Assembly (NCBI GenBank): GCA_964510855.1
Contig: CAZEDB010000024.1
Location: 1 to 25,427 of the forward strand
From: UBA8828 sp964510855
GTDB taxonomy: Bacteria > Verrucomicrobiota > Verrucomicrobiia > Opitutales > UBA953
DNA length: 25,427 bases
Direction: 5' to 3'
Under the pieces are notes generated by a model, which was not told the DNA's origin, searched no databases, and saw only the letters and a program-made list of their open reading frames with translations. Shown here in pieces: positions 7,679-15,391 of this stretch. Position 1 is the first letter of the stretch. Each line of letters opens with the position of its first letter. The position numbers and the translations under genes are program-made.

Positions 7679-9972
7679 TGGGACGATTCTTGCCCGCGAC
7701 CCTTTCGCTTTTAACGGCCGCTAGCCAAGGACTGACTATTACCAATTACCAAGCAGACACCCATAATCGCTTCAGCTCAGGTTACCCGCTTAACCCCGTC
7801 GACAATGCTTCGGTCAATTTTATTGGAAAAAATTATGACTGGTCGGCTGTAGCTTGGTCAGCCACCGATGCTACTAAGTCGTTCGCTTTCCTTAGTCCGA
7901 AGCATACCTTGATTGCCCGACACTACGGCGGTGCTACGACCTTAAATTTTTCCACCGATACTGGGGTTCAATCCACTAATCAGTCCGCAATTGTGAATAC
8001 CGGTCTCGGTTTAATCTTCGACGGCCAGACCGTGGGAGATTTAAGCGTGGGGCGCCTCACTACCCCGCTTTCAGCTTCATTAAATCTGCCGCGCTATGGT
8101 GTCTTTGACGGCAATCCCTCGTCGTCAACCAATGCGGCGCTGAATGGACGTAGCCTTCTCATCTACGGAAGAGGACCAAATGCTAGTTCCAGCACCCGGC
8201 TCGCCCTGGGTACGGTTGAAGGCACCTCGGTCGCAGGCGTTAGCGGGGACTTTCTTCGCACCACCACCGCAGCTTTCACCTATCAAACCGGTGACTCAGG
8301 TAGCCCCGTCTTTACTACTTGGGTCGATGCCAATGGCACCACGAGTATCGCCTTGGTGGGCAACGGGGCTGCGGTCGATACCACCAACGGTTTTAATTTC
8401 ATCAATTATCTCGGGGCCTCCAATACCTTGGAAGCTACCAACGCCGTGATGGTGGTCGATGGCTTTGCCCTCAAAGTCGTCGGCGAAGTCACCCATACTT
8501 GGGTCGGTACCAGTTCGACGACTATTACCAATCGCGGAGCCTGGGGTCTCGGCGCTCCCAATAGCGCCCCCAGCGATCGCTACGTTCGATTCAATGGCAG
8601 CACCGCGGGAAACAGTCGCGTGGTCACGGTTAGTGCAACAGCAAACCAACGCGGCTTAGCTTTTGTAAGTACAGGTTCTACGAATCTAGGTTTCACTTTT
8701 AGCGGCGCTGCTACGCTCACGGTCGGTCGCGGGGGCGTACATAATTTTGATGGTTCACGCCAAACACTCGGCTCAGCCCTAGCTCTCGGCGATCATCAGT
8801 GGTGGCAAGCGGGCACAGGCGGGATTACGCTCAGTGGAAATCTTGCTACCGCCGGCTTTCTCTTAGAAGCAGGCGGAGGGGAACTTCGCATCGAAGGTGC
8901 CGTCAGTGGTACGGGCGGTCTATCCGTCTCGGATGGCAGCTTACTCCTACTCAATGCTAATACCCACTCGGGAAGCACCTTCGTCAATGGTGGACATCTA
9001 CGCGTGGGCTCCAACACGGCAGCAGGTACAGGCACCTTACAACTCAATGGAGGCCGCCTAAGTAGTGCAGACAACCAGGCACGCACCTTAAACAACGCCG
9101 TAACCGTGGGAGGCAACCTAACCCTTGGCGAAGTCAGCACCGGAACCTTAACCCTTTCAGGCGCTATCAATTTGGGGGGTTCAATCCGAACCTTCACCAC
9201 CGAATCCGATACGGTATTTTCTGAGGCACTTAGTAACGGGGGCTTAATTAAGAACGGCAACGGTCACCTCCGTCTCACCGGTACGTCGAGTTATACCGCA
9301 GGCACCACCGTCCTCGCCGGAGAACTCTCCATCGATGGCGTGGTTGCGTCTTCCCCTACCACTGTTGCCTCAGGTGCGCTCCTCGGAGGATCCGGGCGAA
9401 TCGCTGCCCTTGGTGGTGCTGGCACCGTCGCACCTGGCAATAGCCCTGGGATTTTAACCGCAACTTCGGTTGATCCTACCAGCGGCATGGACTTTATTTT
9501 TGAATTCGCTACCGCAGGTGACCCGATTTGGTCGAACGCTCAAGCCAGCGGCAACGATGTGCTTCGCCTCACCAGTGCCAGCCCCTTCACGTCACCCTTG
9601 GATAGTAACAACCGGGTCGATTTTCTTTTAAATTTTAGCAGCCTAACCACTGGTGATGTTTTTCGGGGCGGATTCTTTACTAATCGTGACACGGATTTTT
9701 GGAGCGACATTCAAGCCGCTGATTTCCGCTTGCTCCTACTCAATGCCGAGGGCGACACCGTGCACCACTCGCTTACTTACCAAACTTACAACGGGCCTTT
9801 AAGTTGGGAGCTCGATACCGTAGCCGTACTTGCTAATTTCGCGGGTGGTACCGAGGCGGGTTATGTCCTGCAACTTACAGTGATTCCCGAGCCCTCAACC
9901 TTAGGGCTTATAGGGGGCTGGGCTGCTCTGGGCTGGGCTTTATATGCCCGGCGCCGTCGCCTCCCCGCTTGA
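7678..9972 (+). CDS. Secreted S6-like serine protease with passenger beta repeats and PEP-CTERM anchor
   Basis: The 764-residue protein has a short hydrophobic N-terminus (LPATLSLLTAASQG) that can serve as a signal peptide. Residues about 20-260 resemble the trypsin-like domain of autotransporters (peptidase family S6): SPKHTLIARHYGG puts the candidate catalytic His at 82, DLSVGRLTTPL puts Asp at 121, and GDSGSPVF at 205-212 puts Ser at 207. Residues about 340-600 are Gly/Ser/Thr/Leu-rich beta repeats of the autotransporter-associated type, for example TGTSSYTAGTTVLAGEL at 534-550. The C-terminus is a PEP-CTERM sorting signal (PEPST at 737-741, hydrophobic stretch, RRRR), the target of exosortase. 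No beta-barrel translocator is present. The only in-frame start after the stop at 7651 is this ATG, and no well-spaced ribosome binding site is seen. The substrate is unknown. Confidence 0.88.
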   Translation: MGRFLPATLSLLTAASQGLTITNYQADTHNRFSSGYPLNPVDNASVNFIGKNYDWSAVAWSATDATKSFAFLSPKHTLIARHYGGATTLNFSTDTGVQSTNQSAIVNTGLGLIFDGQTVGDLSVGRLTTPLSASLNLPRYGVFDGNPSSSTNAALNGRSLLIYGRGPNASSSTRLALGTVEGTSVAGVSGDFLRTTTAAFTYQTGDSGSPVFTTWVDANGTTSIALVGNGAAVDTTNGFNFINYLGASNTLEATNAVMVVDGFALKVVGEVTHTWVGTSSTTITNRGAWGLGAPNSAPSDRYVRFNGSTAGNSRVVTVSATANQRGLAFVSTGSTNLGFTFSGAATLTVGRGGVHNFDGSRQTLGSALALGDHQWWQAGTGGITLSGNLATAGFLLEAGGGELRIEGAVSGTGGLSVSDGSLLLLNANTHSGSTFVNGGHLRVGSNTAAGTGTLQLNGGRLSSADNQARTLNNAVTVGGNLTLGEVSTGTLTLSGAINLGGSIRTFTTESDTVFSEALSNGGLIKNGNGHLRLTGTSSYTAGTTVLAGELSIDGVVASSPTTVASGALLGGSGRIAALGGAGTVAPGNSPGILTATSVDPTSGMDFIFEFATAGDPIWSNAQASGNDVLRLTSASPFTSPLDSNNRVDFLLNFSSLTTGDVFRGGFFTNRDTDFWSDIQAADFRLLLLNAEGDTVHHSLTYQTYNGPLSWELDTVAVLANFAGGTEAGYVLQLTVIPEPSTLGLIGGWAALGWALYARRRRLPA

Positions 9973-10014
9973 CTCCCGACCCGCCAGGAGCACGCTCACG
10001 CCCTCTGGTTGAAC

Positions 10015-10091
10015 GGTAGCGTAGCTCAGTTGGTTAGAGCGAGGGACTCATAAGCCCTAGGTCGGCGGTTCGATCCCGCCCGCTACCACCA
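10015..10091 (+). tRNA. tRNA with CAT anticodon (elongator Met, or Ile2 read by modified C34)
   Basis: The 77-base gene folds as a full cloverleaf: acceptor stem GGTAGCG paired with CGCTACC, D arm GCTC/GAGC, anticodon loop CTCATAA with anticodon CAT, T stem GGCGG/CCGCC with loop TTCGATC, discriminator A and an encoded CCA. The lowest anticodon-stem pair is an A-G mismatch. The short variable loop and the CTCATAA loop occur both in elongator tRNA-Met and in the lysidine-modified tRNA-Ile, so the identity is not settled. It is not an initiator type, because the anticodon stem lacks the GGG/CCC triple at the loop end. It lies 42 bases after the PEP-CTERM gene and converges on rsfS with a 10-base gap. 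Confidence 0.95.
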
Positions 10092-10101
10092 CCGGAAATG
10101 A

Positions 10102-10752
10102 TTAACGGGCGAGAATGTCGCGCAGGGGAATGTCTTGGCTATCCTTCCAAAGGGTCTCAAGGCGGAAGGCAGCCCGGGTTTCCGGACGGAACAGATGGAA
10201 AAGCATGTCGACGGTATCGACCACCACCCAACCGCTATCGCGCTGGGCTTCAATCCCGCGAACCTTGGAGTCGGTGTCCGTCAGCGCTCGATCTAACTCG
10301 ATACGCAGGGCACGCAAGTGAGGCTCGGACGTTCCCGTGGCGATGATATAAAAATCCGCAATGGTGGAAAGCCCACCCAGACGGAGAACGCGAATGTCTT
10401 CCGCTTTTTTTTCATCCAGCGCCCGCACCGCCGTTACAAGATTCGCAGGTAACTCAGGTAAAATCGCTTTAGGCGCAGTGACTACAGGAACAACTGCAGC
10501 AACGTTCTTAATCGGCGAAACTGGCTTAACCTTAGGCGAAGCTTTCTTGCGCAGGACTTTCGCTTTTAACTTAGACGGAGCTTTAGGTTGAGTTTTAGCC
10601 TTAAGCTTAACCGCGGCCGATTTAACGCCTTTAACCTTAGCACGGCTGACTTTGGGGCGTGCGGCCGCTGCCTTTGGCTTAGCCTTGAGGCCCTTCGCAG
10701 GGGCACGAGGCTTAGGCTTAACCGACGAGCGTTTGGTCTTAGGAGTAGGCAT
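10102..10752 (-). CDS. rsfS: Ribosomal silencing factor RsfS with a long basic N-terminal tail
   Basis: RsfS (RsfA/YbeB/DUF143) binds ribosomal protein uL14 and blocks subunit joining when nutrients are scarce. The family domain occupies residues about 101-216 and shows LDEKKAEDIRVLRL, STIADFYIIATGTSEPHLRAL and DSGWVVVDTVDMLFHLF, the expected signatures, ending in a short LRDILAR tail. Typical RsfS proteins are about 105-130 residues. This one is 216 because residues 1-95 are a low-complexity Lys/Ala/Pro/Val tail (MPTPKTKRSSVKPKPRAPAK and similar), like histone H1 C-termini. The start at 10752 is chosen because ATG follows the nadD stop by one base. A longer frame upstream would overlap nadD. 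It is the last gene of the minus-strand operon. Confidence 0.93.
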   Translation of the reverse strand: MPTPKTKRSSVKPKPRAPAKGLKAKPKAAAARPKVSRAKVKGVKSAAVKLKAKTQPKAPSKLKAKVLRKKASPKVKPVSPIKNVAAVVPVVTAPKAILPELPANLVTAVRALDEKKAEDIRVLRLGGLSTIADFYIIATGTSEPHLRALRIELDRALTDTDSKVRGIEAQRDSGWVVVDTVDMLFHLFRPETRAAFRLETLWKDSQDIPLRDILAR

Positions 10753-10753
10753 A

Positions 10754-11344
10754 TTAGCGATAGAGTCCGCGTGCTTCGATGGCGGCTGATACCGCAGGGG
10801 GCAAGGATTTAGACATCGTATGCCCCTGAGATAATCCGGAGCGAATGGCGGTAGAGCTGCAGTCGACCTCAGGGGCCGCAAGCCAAGTCACTCTCGCAAC
10901 CCCAGCTAAGGAGGGGTCGACCGCCCCAACCTGCCCTTTTCGGGCGTAAACCGCAAAGTGGACGAGTTGACAAAGCTCGCGCGCCTGGTGCCAGAGATGG
11001 AGGCGCGCCAGCTGATCGGCACCTAGAATCCAATAAATCGTCGCACCCGGATAGTCGGCCACCAGTTCACGGGCGGTATCTAAAGAATAACTTATACCCC
11101 CTCGGCGCAACTCGCGATCATCCACGACCACCCAGGGTAGCGCATCAAAGGCAAGGCGAAGTAAGAGCAAGCGCTCAGTAGCTGGCGCTAGGGGTGCCGC
11201 CTCGCGTAAGGGAGCTTGAGCCGCGGGAATCACATGGAGACGATCCAAGTGCAAAGACTGGTAAGCCGTGGTGGCGAGCGCGAGATGCCCGAGATGCGGC
11301 GGATCAAACGTACCCCCTAAGATGCCAAGACGCAGCGAGCTCAC
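10754..11344 (-). CDS. nadD: Nicotinate-nucleotide adenylyltransferase
   Basis: NadD transfers AMP from ATP to nicotinate mononucleotide, the step before NAD synthetase in NAD biosynthesis, in the cytosol. The 196-residue protein has the nucleotidyltransferase signature LGGTFDPPHLGHLALA at residues 9-24, including the HxGH motif, the substrate-contact block YWILGADQLARLHLWHQ, and the C-terminal SSTAIRSGL motif (about residues 162-170) that fits the SxTxxR ATP-binding pattern. The length is normal for the family. The start is GTG at 11344, overlapping the phoH stop by 4 bases (GTGA), and rsfS follows one base after its stop. The nadD-rsfS pairing is a common bacterial arrangement and supports both calls. 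Confidence 0.96.
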   Translation of the reverse strand: MSSLRLGILGGTFDPPHLGHLALATTAYQSLHLDRLHVIPAAQAPLREAAPLAPATERLLLLRLAFDALPWVVVDDRELRRGGISYSLDTARELVADYPGATIYWILGADQLARLHLWHQARELCQLVHFAVYARKGQVGAVDPSLAGVARVTWLAAPEVDCSSTAIRSGLSQGHTMSKSLPPAVSAAIEARGLYR

Positions 11345-12882
11345 ATCAAGTTGGAGGCAAGCTCAGACAACTGCGAACGCACGCCATGCACGAGACGCAC
11401 ATGGGCGGTGATGCTTTGCCCTTTCATGCGCTCATGGGTATGAATCAGACCATTGGACTTACCATCGAGGTAAGGGGTGTCGACTTGATCTAAGTCGCCA
11501 ATCAAAACCAATTTAGAACCCTCACCAATTCGCGTAATCACCGTCTTGGCTTCATGAGGGGTCATGTTTTGCGCCTCATCCACAATCATGTAAGCATGCC
11601 CAATCGAGCGACCGCGGATATAGGTCATGGCTTCGATTTCGATGAGACCTGAATCCAGTAACCACTGGTAGGGTCGGCGCGATTGATTAGCCTGCGCTTG
11701 TTGTACTTGCGAACCAAAGATAGGCGGCGCCGCCTTACGTGCCATGGCTTTTTTACGCTTAGCTTTACTATCACTCGACTGAGCTACAGACGGCAGTGTG
11801 GGGACAAGGGGAGCGCCCGTACGACTAAAGAGCACTTCTAAGTTATCGAAGTAGGGCTGAATATAAGGGGAAAGTTTTTCTTCTTTGGTACCAGGAAGCG
11901 CTCCTAAATCTTTCCCGATTTGGACGACAGGACGCGACACATAGAGTTTTTTGTAAGGCGAAAACTCACTCAAGACCTGTGACAACGCCGCAGCAATCGA
12001 GAGGAAAGTTTTTCCCGTACCCGCCCGACCAAAACAGGTGACGAGGCGAATGTCGGGATTAAGCAGGGCATCGAGCAAGATCCATTGCTCATAATTTTTA
12101 GGAATGACCCGCATACCACGGGGCATTTGCAGCCCCTTACGCGCACCCGCCATGTCAGAAATAAATTCCCGATAAAGAGGCAGAGAAACCAATACCCCAT
12201 CGCCGGCATGACGCGCAGGCTCCGTCCAACTCTCAGAAGCGACCATGACATATTCATTCATCAAGGTACCGCCGTGCCCTTCGGGCTCAACCGTCGTGCG
12301 ACCCAACTCACGAAACTCACGCATCGCCGCCGCTGAGAGTTCTAAGGTTCGGTACTCACCGTGCTCACTCAATTCAATCCGGTCATTGCGGTAGTCCTGT
12401 ACCTCAAGCCCGAGCGACTTAGCCTTAAGCGCCATACAGGCATCTTTAGTAATGAGAATGACAGGGCCCTCCGAAGTATCTCTGAGGTAGAGAGCCGAGG
12501 CGATAATACGATGATCAGGCGCATCGACTTGCATAAACACCGCCCGTAAACGCTCAGCCTTGACGCCCTTAAAATGGTCGCGAATTAGCGACTCATTCAC
12601 TACCACGCGAAGCTCCCCTCCATTGGGTAAGTCGGCTCGCAGTGCCCGCGGAGACTGCGTTTTGCCTTCTACAACTTCATGCAAGGGCCGACCCTCAAAA
12701 AGTTCACGAATACTCCGATTCACGCGACGGGCATTGGCGCCCACCTGCCCTTGTTGGACTTTTAAACCATCTAATTCGGAAAGGACCTCGACCGGTATGG
12801 CTACCGTATGCTCATCAAACTTACGGAAAGACTCGGGATCGTGGATGAGAACATTCGTATCGAGAACGTAGGTCTTTTTCAC
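11341..12882 (-). CDS. PhoH-family ATPase with N-terminal PIN domain (PhoH2/YlaK type)
   Basis: The N-terminus is a PIN ribonuclease domain (YVLDTNVLIHDP at about 4-15, VEVLSELDGLK, and a further acidic stretch near 140-150), followed by a PhoH P-loop ATPase domain with Walker A GRAGTGKT at 285-292 and Walker B YMIVDEAQNM at 431-440. The IGDLDQVDTPY motif follows at about 461-471. PIN-PhoH proteins couple ATP-driven RNA unwinding with RNA cleavage. The domain pair is seen directly and the activity is inferred from the family. I use GTG at 12882 (VKKTYVLDTN), because homologues of this type start there. A TTG at 12924 would add 14 unrelated residues. A basic, Gln/Ala-rich insert sits at about 362-403 within the ATPase domain. 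It is the second gene of the operon, and its stop overlaps nadD. Confidence 0.93.
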   Translation of the reverse strand: MKKTYVLDTNVLIHDPESFRKFDEHTVAIPVEVLSELDGLKVQQGQVGANARRVNRSIRELFEGRPLHEVVEGKTQSPRALRADLPNGGELRVVVNESLIRDHFKGVKAERLRAVFMQVDAPDHRIIASALYLRDTSEGPVILITKDACMALKAKSLGLEVQDYRNDRIELSEHGEYRTLELSAAAMREFRELGRTTVEPEGHGGTLMNEYVMVASESWTEPARHAGDGVLVSLPLYREFISDMAGARKGLQMPRGMRVIPKNYEQWILLDALLNPDIRLVTCFGRAGTGKTFLSIAAALSQVLSEFSPYKKLYVSRPVVQIGKDLGALPGTKEEKLSPYIQPYFDNLEVLFSRTGAPLVPTLPSVAQSSDSKAKRKKAMARKAAPPIFGSQVQQAQANQSRRPYQWLLDSGLIEIEAMTYIRGRSIGHAYMIVDEAQNMTPHEAKTVITRIGEGSKLVLIGDLDQVDTPYLDGKSNGLIHTHERMKGQSITAHVRLVHGVRSQLSELASNLM

Positions 12883-12927
12883 GGCAAGTATCTTTAGCCT
12901 GTGAGCAAAGGGAGCAAGCCGCAACGG

Positions 12928-13236
12928 TCACCGAACTAACTCATCACCTAAGCCTCGCAGGTAAGGCCAACTAAAGATGCCACTACTATGACCATCACTA
13001 AAAACTAAGGTCACGGCATAGTTACCTACCCGTTGAAAACCCGTGACGGTGACGCCAGGAAATTCCCGCGGACCATCACCCCCATGCAAATGCCCCAGAA
13101 TATCGCGCTCGCCTTGATTTTCAGCACTAGGGGAACGTTCACGAAGGAATTCCCCAGGAAGAAAATCCTCACGACCATCCTCCCACCTCAGCGCTAAAAA
13201 GTCCCCAATTAGGGCTAAGCTTGCGGGTGGATTCAT
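12928..13236 (-). CDS. DUF971 protein (gamma-butyrobetaine hydroxylase N-terminal-like fold)
   Basis: The 102-residue protein matches the small DUF971/GBBH-like N-terminal family: LRWEDGREDFLPGEFLRERSPS near the start, then VTVTGFQRVGNYAVTLVFSDGHSSGIFSWPYLRGL, with the SDGHxxGIFxWxYLR signature. Stand-alone members occur widely in bacteria, sometimes fused or next to Mrp/ApbC iron-sulfur carriers, and their own biochemical role is not established. The length covers the whole domain. It begins the minus-strand operon 45 bases ahead of phoH and diverges from ybaB across an 87-base gap that contains a TATAAT-like box. Family is firm and function open. Confidence 0.93.
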   Translation of the reverse strand: MNPPASLALIGDFLALRWEDGREDFLPGEFLRERSPSAENQGERDILGHLHGGDGPREFPGVTVTGFQRVGNYAVTLVFSDGHSSGIFSWPYLRGLGDELVR

Positions 13237-13257
13237 AGGATTAACCTAGTAAGATAA

Positions 13258-13263
13258 ATTATA
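13258..13263 (-). promoter_or_regulatory. TATAAT -10-like box upstream of the DUF971-phoH-nadD-rsfS operon
   Basis: On the minus strand the hexamer TATAAT stands 21 bases before the ATG of the DUF971 gene, in the only AT-rich stretch of the 87-base divergent gap. The hexamer at 17-base spacing (AGCGGT) is a poor -35. An overlapping TATAAC on the plus strand could serve ybaB. Position and composition support a promoter. The exact start is not shown. Confidence 0.4.
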
Positions 13264-13267
13264 ACTC

Positions 13268-13289
13268 TCAAGCGTGGAGGACCGCTTGA
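13268..13289 (+). promoter_or_regulatory. Hairpin-forming inverted repeat in the ybaB leader
   Basis: TCAAGCG and CGCTTGA form a perfect 7-bp stem around an 8-base loop (TGGAGGAC) that contains GGAGGA. It lies 34 bases before the ybaB ATG, so it would be in the ybaB-recR leader RNA, and it also overlaps the presumed upstream region of the divergent operon. It could be an operator or an RNA structure. There is no T-run, so it is not an intrinsic terminator. Confidence 0.3.
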
Positions 13290-13323
13290 CTCCTTAACCA
13301 AGGCAGGGAACGCTCCTAGAACT

Positions 13324-13638
13324 ATGGCAGGCGTAGGCAAACTCCTCAAAGAAGCACAAAAAATGCAGCGTAGCATTGCTGCGGTCCAAGAAGCCCTTGC
13401 GGCTGAACGCATCAGCGTTTCTCACGGCGGTGGCGCTGTCCAAGTCACCGTCAATGGCCATGGCGAGGTTCAATCGGTCCGACTCGATCCCGATTTCATC
13501 AAGGAAGGCTCCACCGCGGTTGAAATTGCCTTGGTTGCCGCACTACAAGAAGCCGCCGCTAAGGCTCGTGACGTCCATCAAGCACGTATGCAGTCCGCTA
13601 CCTCGGGCTTCTCCCTACCTGGTATGGGAGGTCTCTGA
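13324..13638 (+). CDS. ybaB: YbaB/EbfC family nucleoid-associated protein
   Basis: The YbaB/EbfC family forms small DNA-binding dimers, and the gene is very often next to recR, as here. The 104-residue protein has the family pattern: an N-terminal helix (GVGKLLKEAQKMQRSIAAVQEAL), a beta core (ISVSHGGGAVQVTVNGHGEVQSVRLDPDFI) and a C-terminal helix (VAALQEAAAKARDVHQARM), ending in a glycine-rich tail (SLPGMGGL). The length is normal. recR starts three bases after its stop. Unlike in many bacteria, dnaX is not directly upstream. Instead an 87-base divergent gap separates it from the phoH operon. Confidence 0.93.
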   Translation: MAGVGKLLKEAQKMQRSIAAVQEALAAERISVSHGGGAVQVTVNGHGEVQSVRLDPDFIKEGSTAVEIALVAALQEAAAKARDVHQARMQSATSGFSLPGMGGL

Positions 13639-13641
13639 GGT

Positions 13642-14244
13642 ATGACCCCCTCTTTTGATAAGGTTCGTCAGCTCCTTAAAGCGCTTCCTGGGGTTGGTCA
13701 TCGCTCCGCTGAACGGCTTGCTCTCCATCTTTTAGTAGAGCGCCCCGCTAAGTTGGCGCCGATATTAGAGGCGCTGCAAGAAGCTGCCACGGCGGTTGGA
13801 CGTTGCCAGCGTTGTGGAAGTCTGGCCGAGGGGCCCAGCTGCCTCATCTGCGCCGATAGCCGACGCGACCCCGCCCTGCTCTGCGTGATTGAAAATGTAC
13901 CTGACTTACTCGCACTCGAACGCACGGGTGCGTTTCGCGGCACCTATCATGTGCTCCACGGACGGCTCTCGCCCATTAATGGTATCGGACCGGGTGAACT
14001 AAATCTCGTAGCCCTCGGAACCCGACTCGCTACCGAACCCATCACCGAAGTGGTTCTTGCTCTCGGCAACGACATTGAGGGCGAGGCTACTTGTCATTAC
14101 ATTCGTGAGAGTTTTCTCGCTTCACGCTTCGGCACTAAAGTTACCCGCATCGGTTTTGGTCTTCCCAGCGGTAGCGGTCTGACGTTTGCGGATGCTGAAA
14201 CCCTACGGAGCTCGCTGGAAGGGCGACGCGACCTCGGTGGCTGA
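13642..14244 (+). CDS. recR: Recombination mediator protein RecR
   Basis: RecR acts with RecO and RecF in loading RecA onto gapped single-stranded DNA. The 200-residue protein has the N-terminal helix-hairpin-helix segment (LLKALPGVGHRSAERLALHL, about 10-30), the four-cysteine zinc motif CQRCGSLAEGPSCLIC at 53-68, and a Toprim domain (LLCVIENVPDLLALERTGAF, GNDIEGEATCHYI). The C-terminal VTRIGFGLPSGSGLTFADAE block is also typical. All are in the usual order and length. The canonical glycine-rich YHVLHGRLSPINGIGP segment is complete. It is the second gene after ybaB, and its end overlaps the start of the following methyltransferase gene. Confidence 0.96.
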   Translation: MTPSFDKVRQLLKALPGVGHRSAERLALHLLVERPAKLAPILEALQEAATAVGRCQRCGSLAEGPSCLICADSRRDPALLCVIENVPDLLALERTGAFRGTYHVLHGRLSPINGIGPGELNLVALGTRLATEPITEVVLALGNDIEGEATCHYIRESFLASRFGTKVTRIGFGLPSGSGLTFADAETLRSSLEGRRDLGG

Positions 14245-15346
14245 AACTCGAGGCGGACTCCCCTCCGGGGTCGAGGCGGCTTGGCTAGCGCGTGCCGAAT
14301 CGCTCACCGGCAGTGTGGGGCATGAAGCGCTCGAGAAGCTCCGTCCAGCCGTCGCCCATTTATCTGATCTTTTTACCCTAGAACGTCCGTCCCAAGGATT
14401 TCCGGATTACTTCGCCGACCCGCCCCTACTCACGGCTTACGGTTTATTTTTCTTTCCGCAGTCTTGGACCCGCACCTATTGGGCACTGGCACATGCGCAA
14501 TTTCGCGGTTGGCAACCGCCTAGTAAGCAACCACGCGTGCTTGATCTAGGCGCTGGACCGGGTTCCTGCGGGCTAGCACTCGCTCACGGACTAGGAAACA
14601 CCGGTGACTTGTATCTTTTAGACCATTCACGTGCTGCCATGGCCGCAGGCCAAGCCCTGGGTACGGTAGCGGCACCAAGTTGGAACGTACATACTCAGGT
14701 CGGCAATGTTCGCGAACCTCGCTCTTGGCCTGAAGGTAGCTTCGATGTGATTGTCGCAGGCTTTGTGCTCAATGAATTAGGACTTAAACCCGATGACCTT
14801 GATGCATGGTTTGAATCCGCCAGCGCACGTCTCGCCCCGGGTGGACTACTTATACTCATTGAGCCTGCACTACGCCTTACCGCCGAACCCTTGCGTCGTC
14901 TAGCTGATCGCCGTGCGACGTTAAGCCCCGCTCGCATCGGCCCTGAGGTCGATACTCAACCCTGCCCGATGTTGGGGAGTGAGCACTGGGATCATGAAGT
15001 GCGAGATTGGACACCCCCCAGCGCTACTGAATTTCTCAATCGTAAGTTACATCGCAATTTAAGCGCAGTCCGTTTTTCCCTCGCCCTTTTCTCCGACGCC
15101 CCGCTTGCACCCCTTGCCCCCCATGCCGCACGCGTCGTAGCCGAACCTCAACTGCTCAAGGGTTTGATTCGACTTATTGTCCGCACCGAAGGTCAGCTAC
15201 GAACCCTAGAGATACCGACACGGGGTTTAAATAAGCATGACGCCAAAGCGTTGGTGGCCAAGTTTGCCCGGGGCGATATCCTTGCCGTACCTCCAAGCGA
15301 AGGGCGACGCGTGGAGGCAGCACAGATTACCCATCTCGGGCCTTAA
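14237..15346 (+). CDS. Rsm22-like class I SAM-dependent methyltransferase (putative rRNA methyltransferase)
   Basis: The protein is about 369 residues from the GTG at 14237, which overlaps recR by 8 bases. An ATG at 14186 would give 386 residues but with a longer overlap. The family start near LPSGVEAAWLARAE favours the GTG. The SAM-binding motif VLDLGAGPGSCGLAL is followed by YLLDHSRAAMAAG and by FDVIVAGFVLNELG, an order that fits the Rsm22 family of small-subunit ribosomal methyltransferases, as does the APGGLLILIEPALR segment. The family usually has a second cysteine-containing metal-binding motif. Here CPML at about 301-304 is followed by HWDHEVRDW with no further cysteines, so the metal site looks degenerate. 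The target is inferred from the family only. Confidence 0.72.
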   Translation: MAETRGGLPSGVEAAWLARAESLTGSVGHEALEKLRPAVAHLSDLFTLERPSQGFPDYFADPPLLTAYGLFFFPQSWTRTYWALAHAQFRGWQPPSKQPRVLDLGAGPGSCGLALAHGLGNTGDLYLLDHSRAAMAAGQALGTVAAPSWNVHTQVGNVREPRSWPEGSFDVIVAGFVLNELGLKPDDLDAWFESASARLAPGGLLILIEPALRLTAEPLRRLADRRATLSPARIGPEVDTQPCPMLGSEHWDHEVRDWTPPSATEFLNRKLHRNLSAVRFSLALFSDAPLAPLAPHAARVVAEPQLLKGLIRLIVRTEGQLRTLEIPTRGLNKHDAKALVAKFARGDILAVPPSEGRRVEAAQITHLGP

Positions 15347-15391
15347 GCACTCCCGCCTTGCTCCGGTTGGCTGCCTCGTAAGGATGCCGCT

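Noticed and set aside
8796..9260. 154-residue minus-strand ORF inside the PEP-CTERM protease gene
   Set aside because: Shadow of the repeat-rich coding strand; Pro/Ser/Val-rich with no motif.
7678..9972. Classical type V autotransporter
   Set aside because: No C-terminal beta-barrel; the protein ends in a PEP-CTERM signal with hydrophobic helix and arginines.
9969..10014. tRNA promoter (TTGACT as -35)
   Set aside because: No acceptable -10 at 16-18 bases; the match overlaps the stop codon of the upstream gene.
13237..13323. Possible SRP (4.5S-like) RNA upstream of ybaB
   Set aside because: The gap is only 87 bases, and the conserved SRP domain IV loop sequence is not present; only a 7-bp hairpin is seen.
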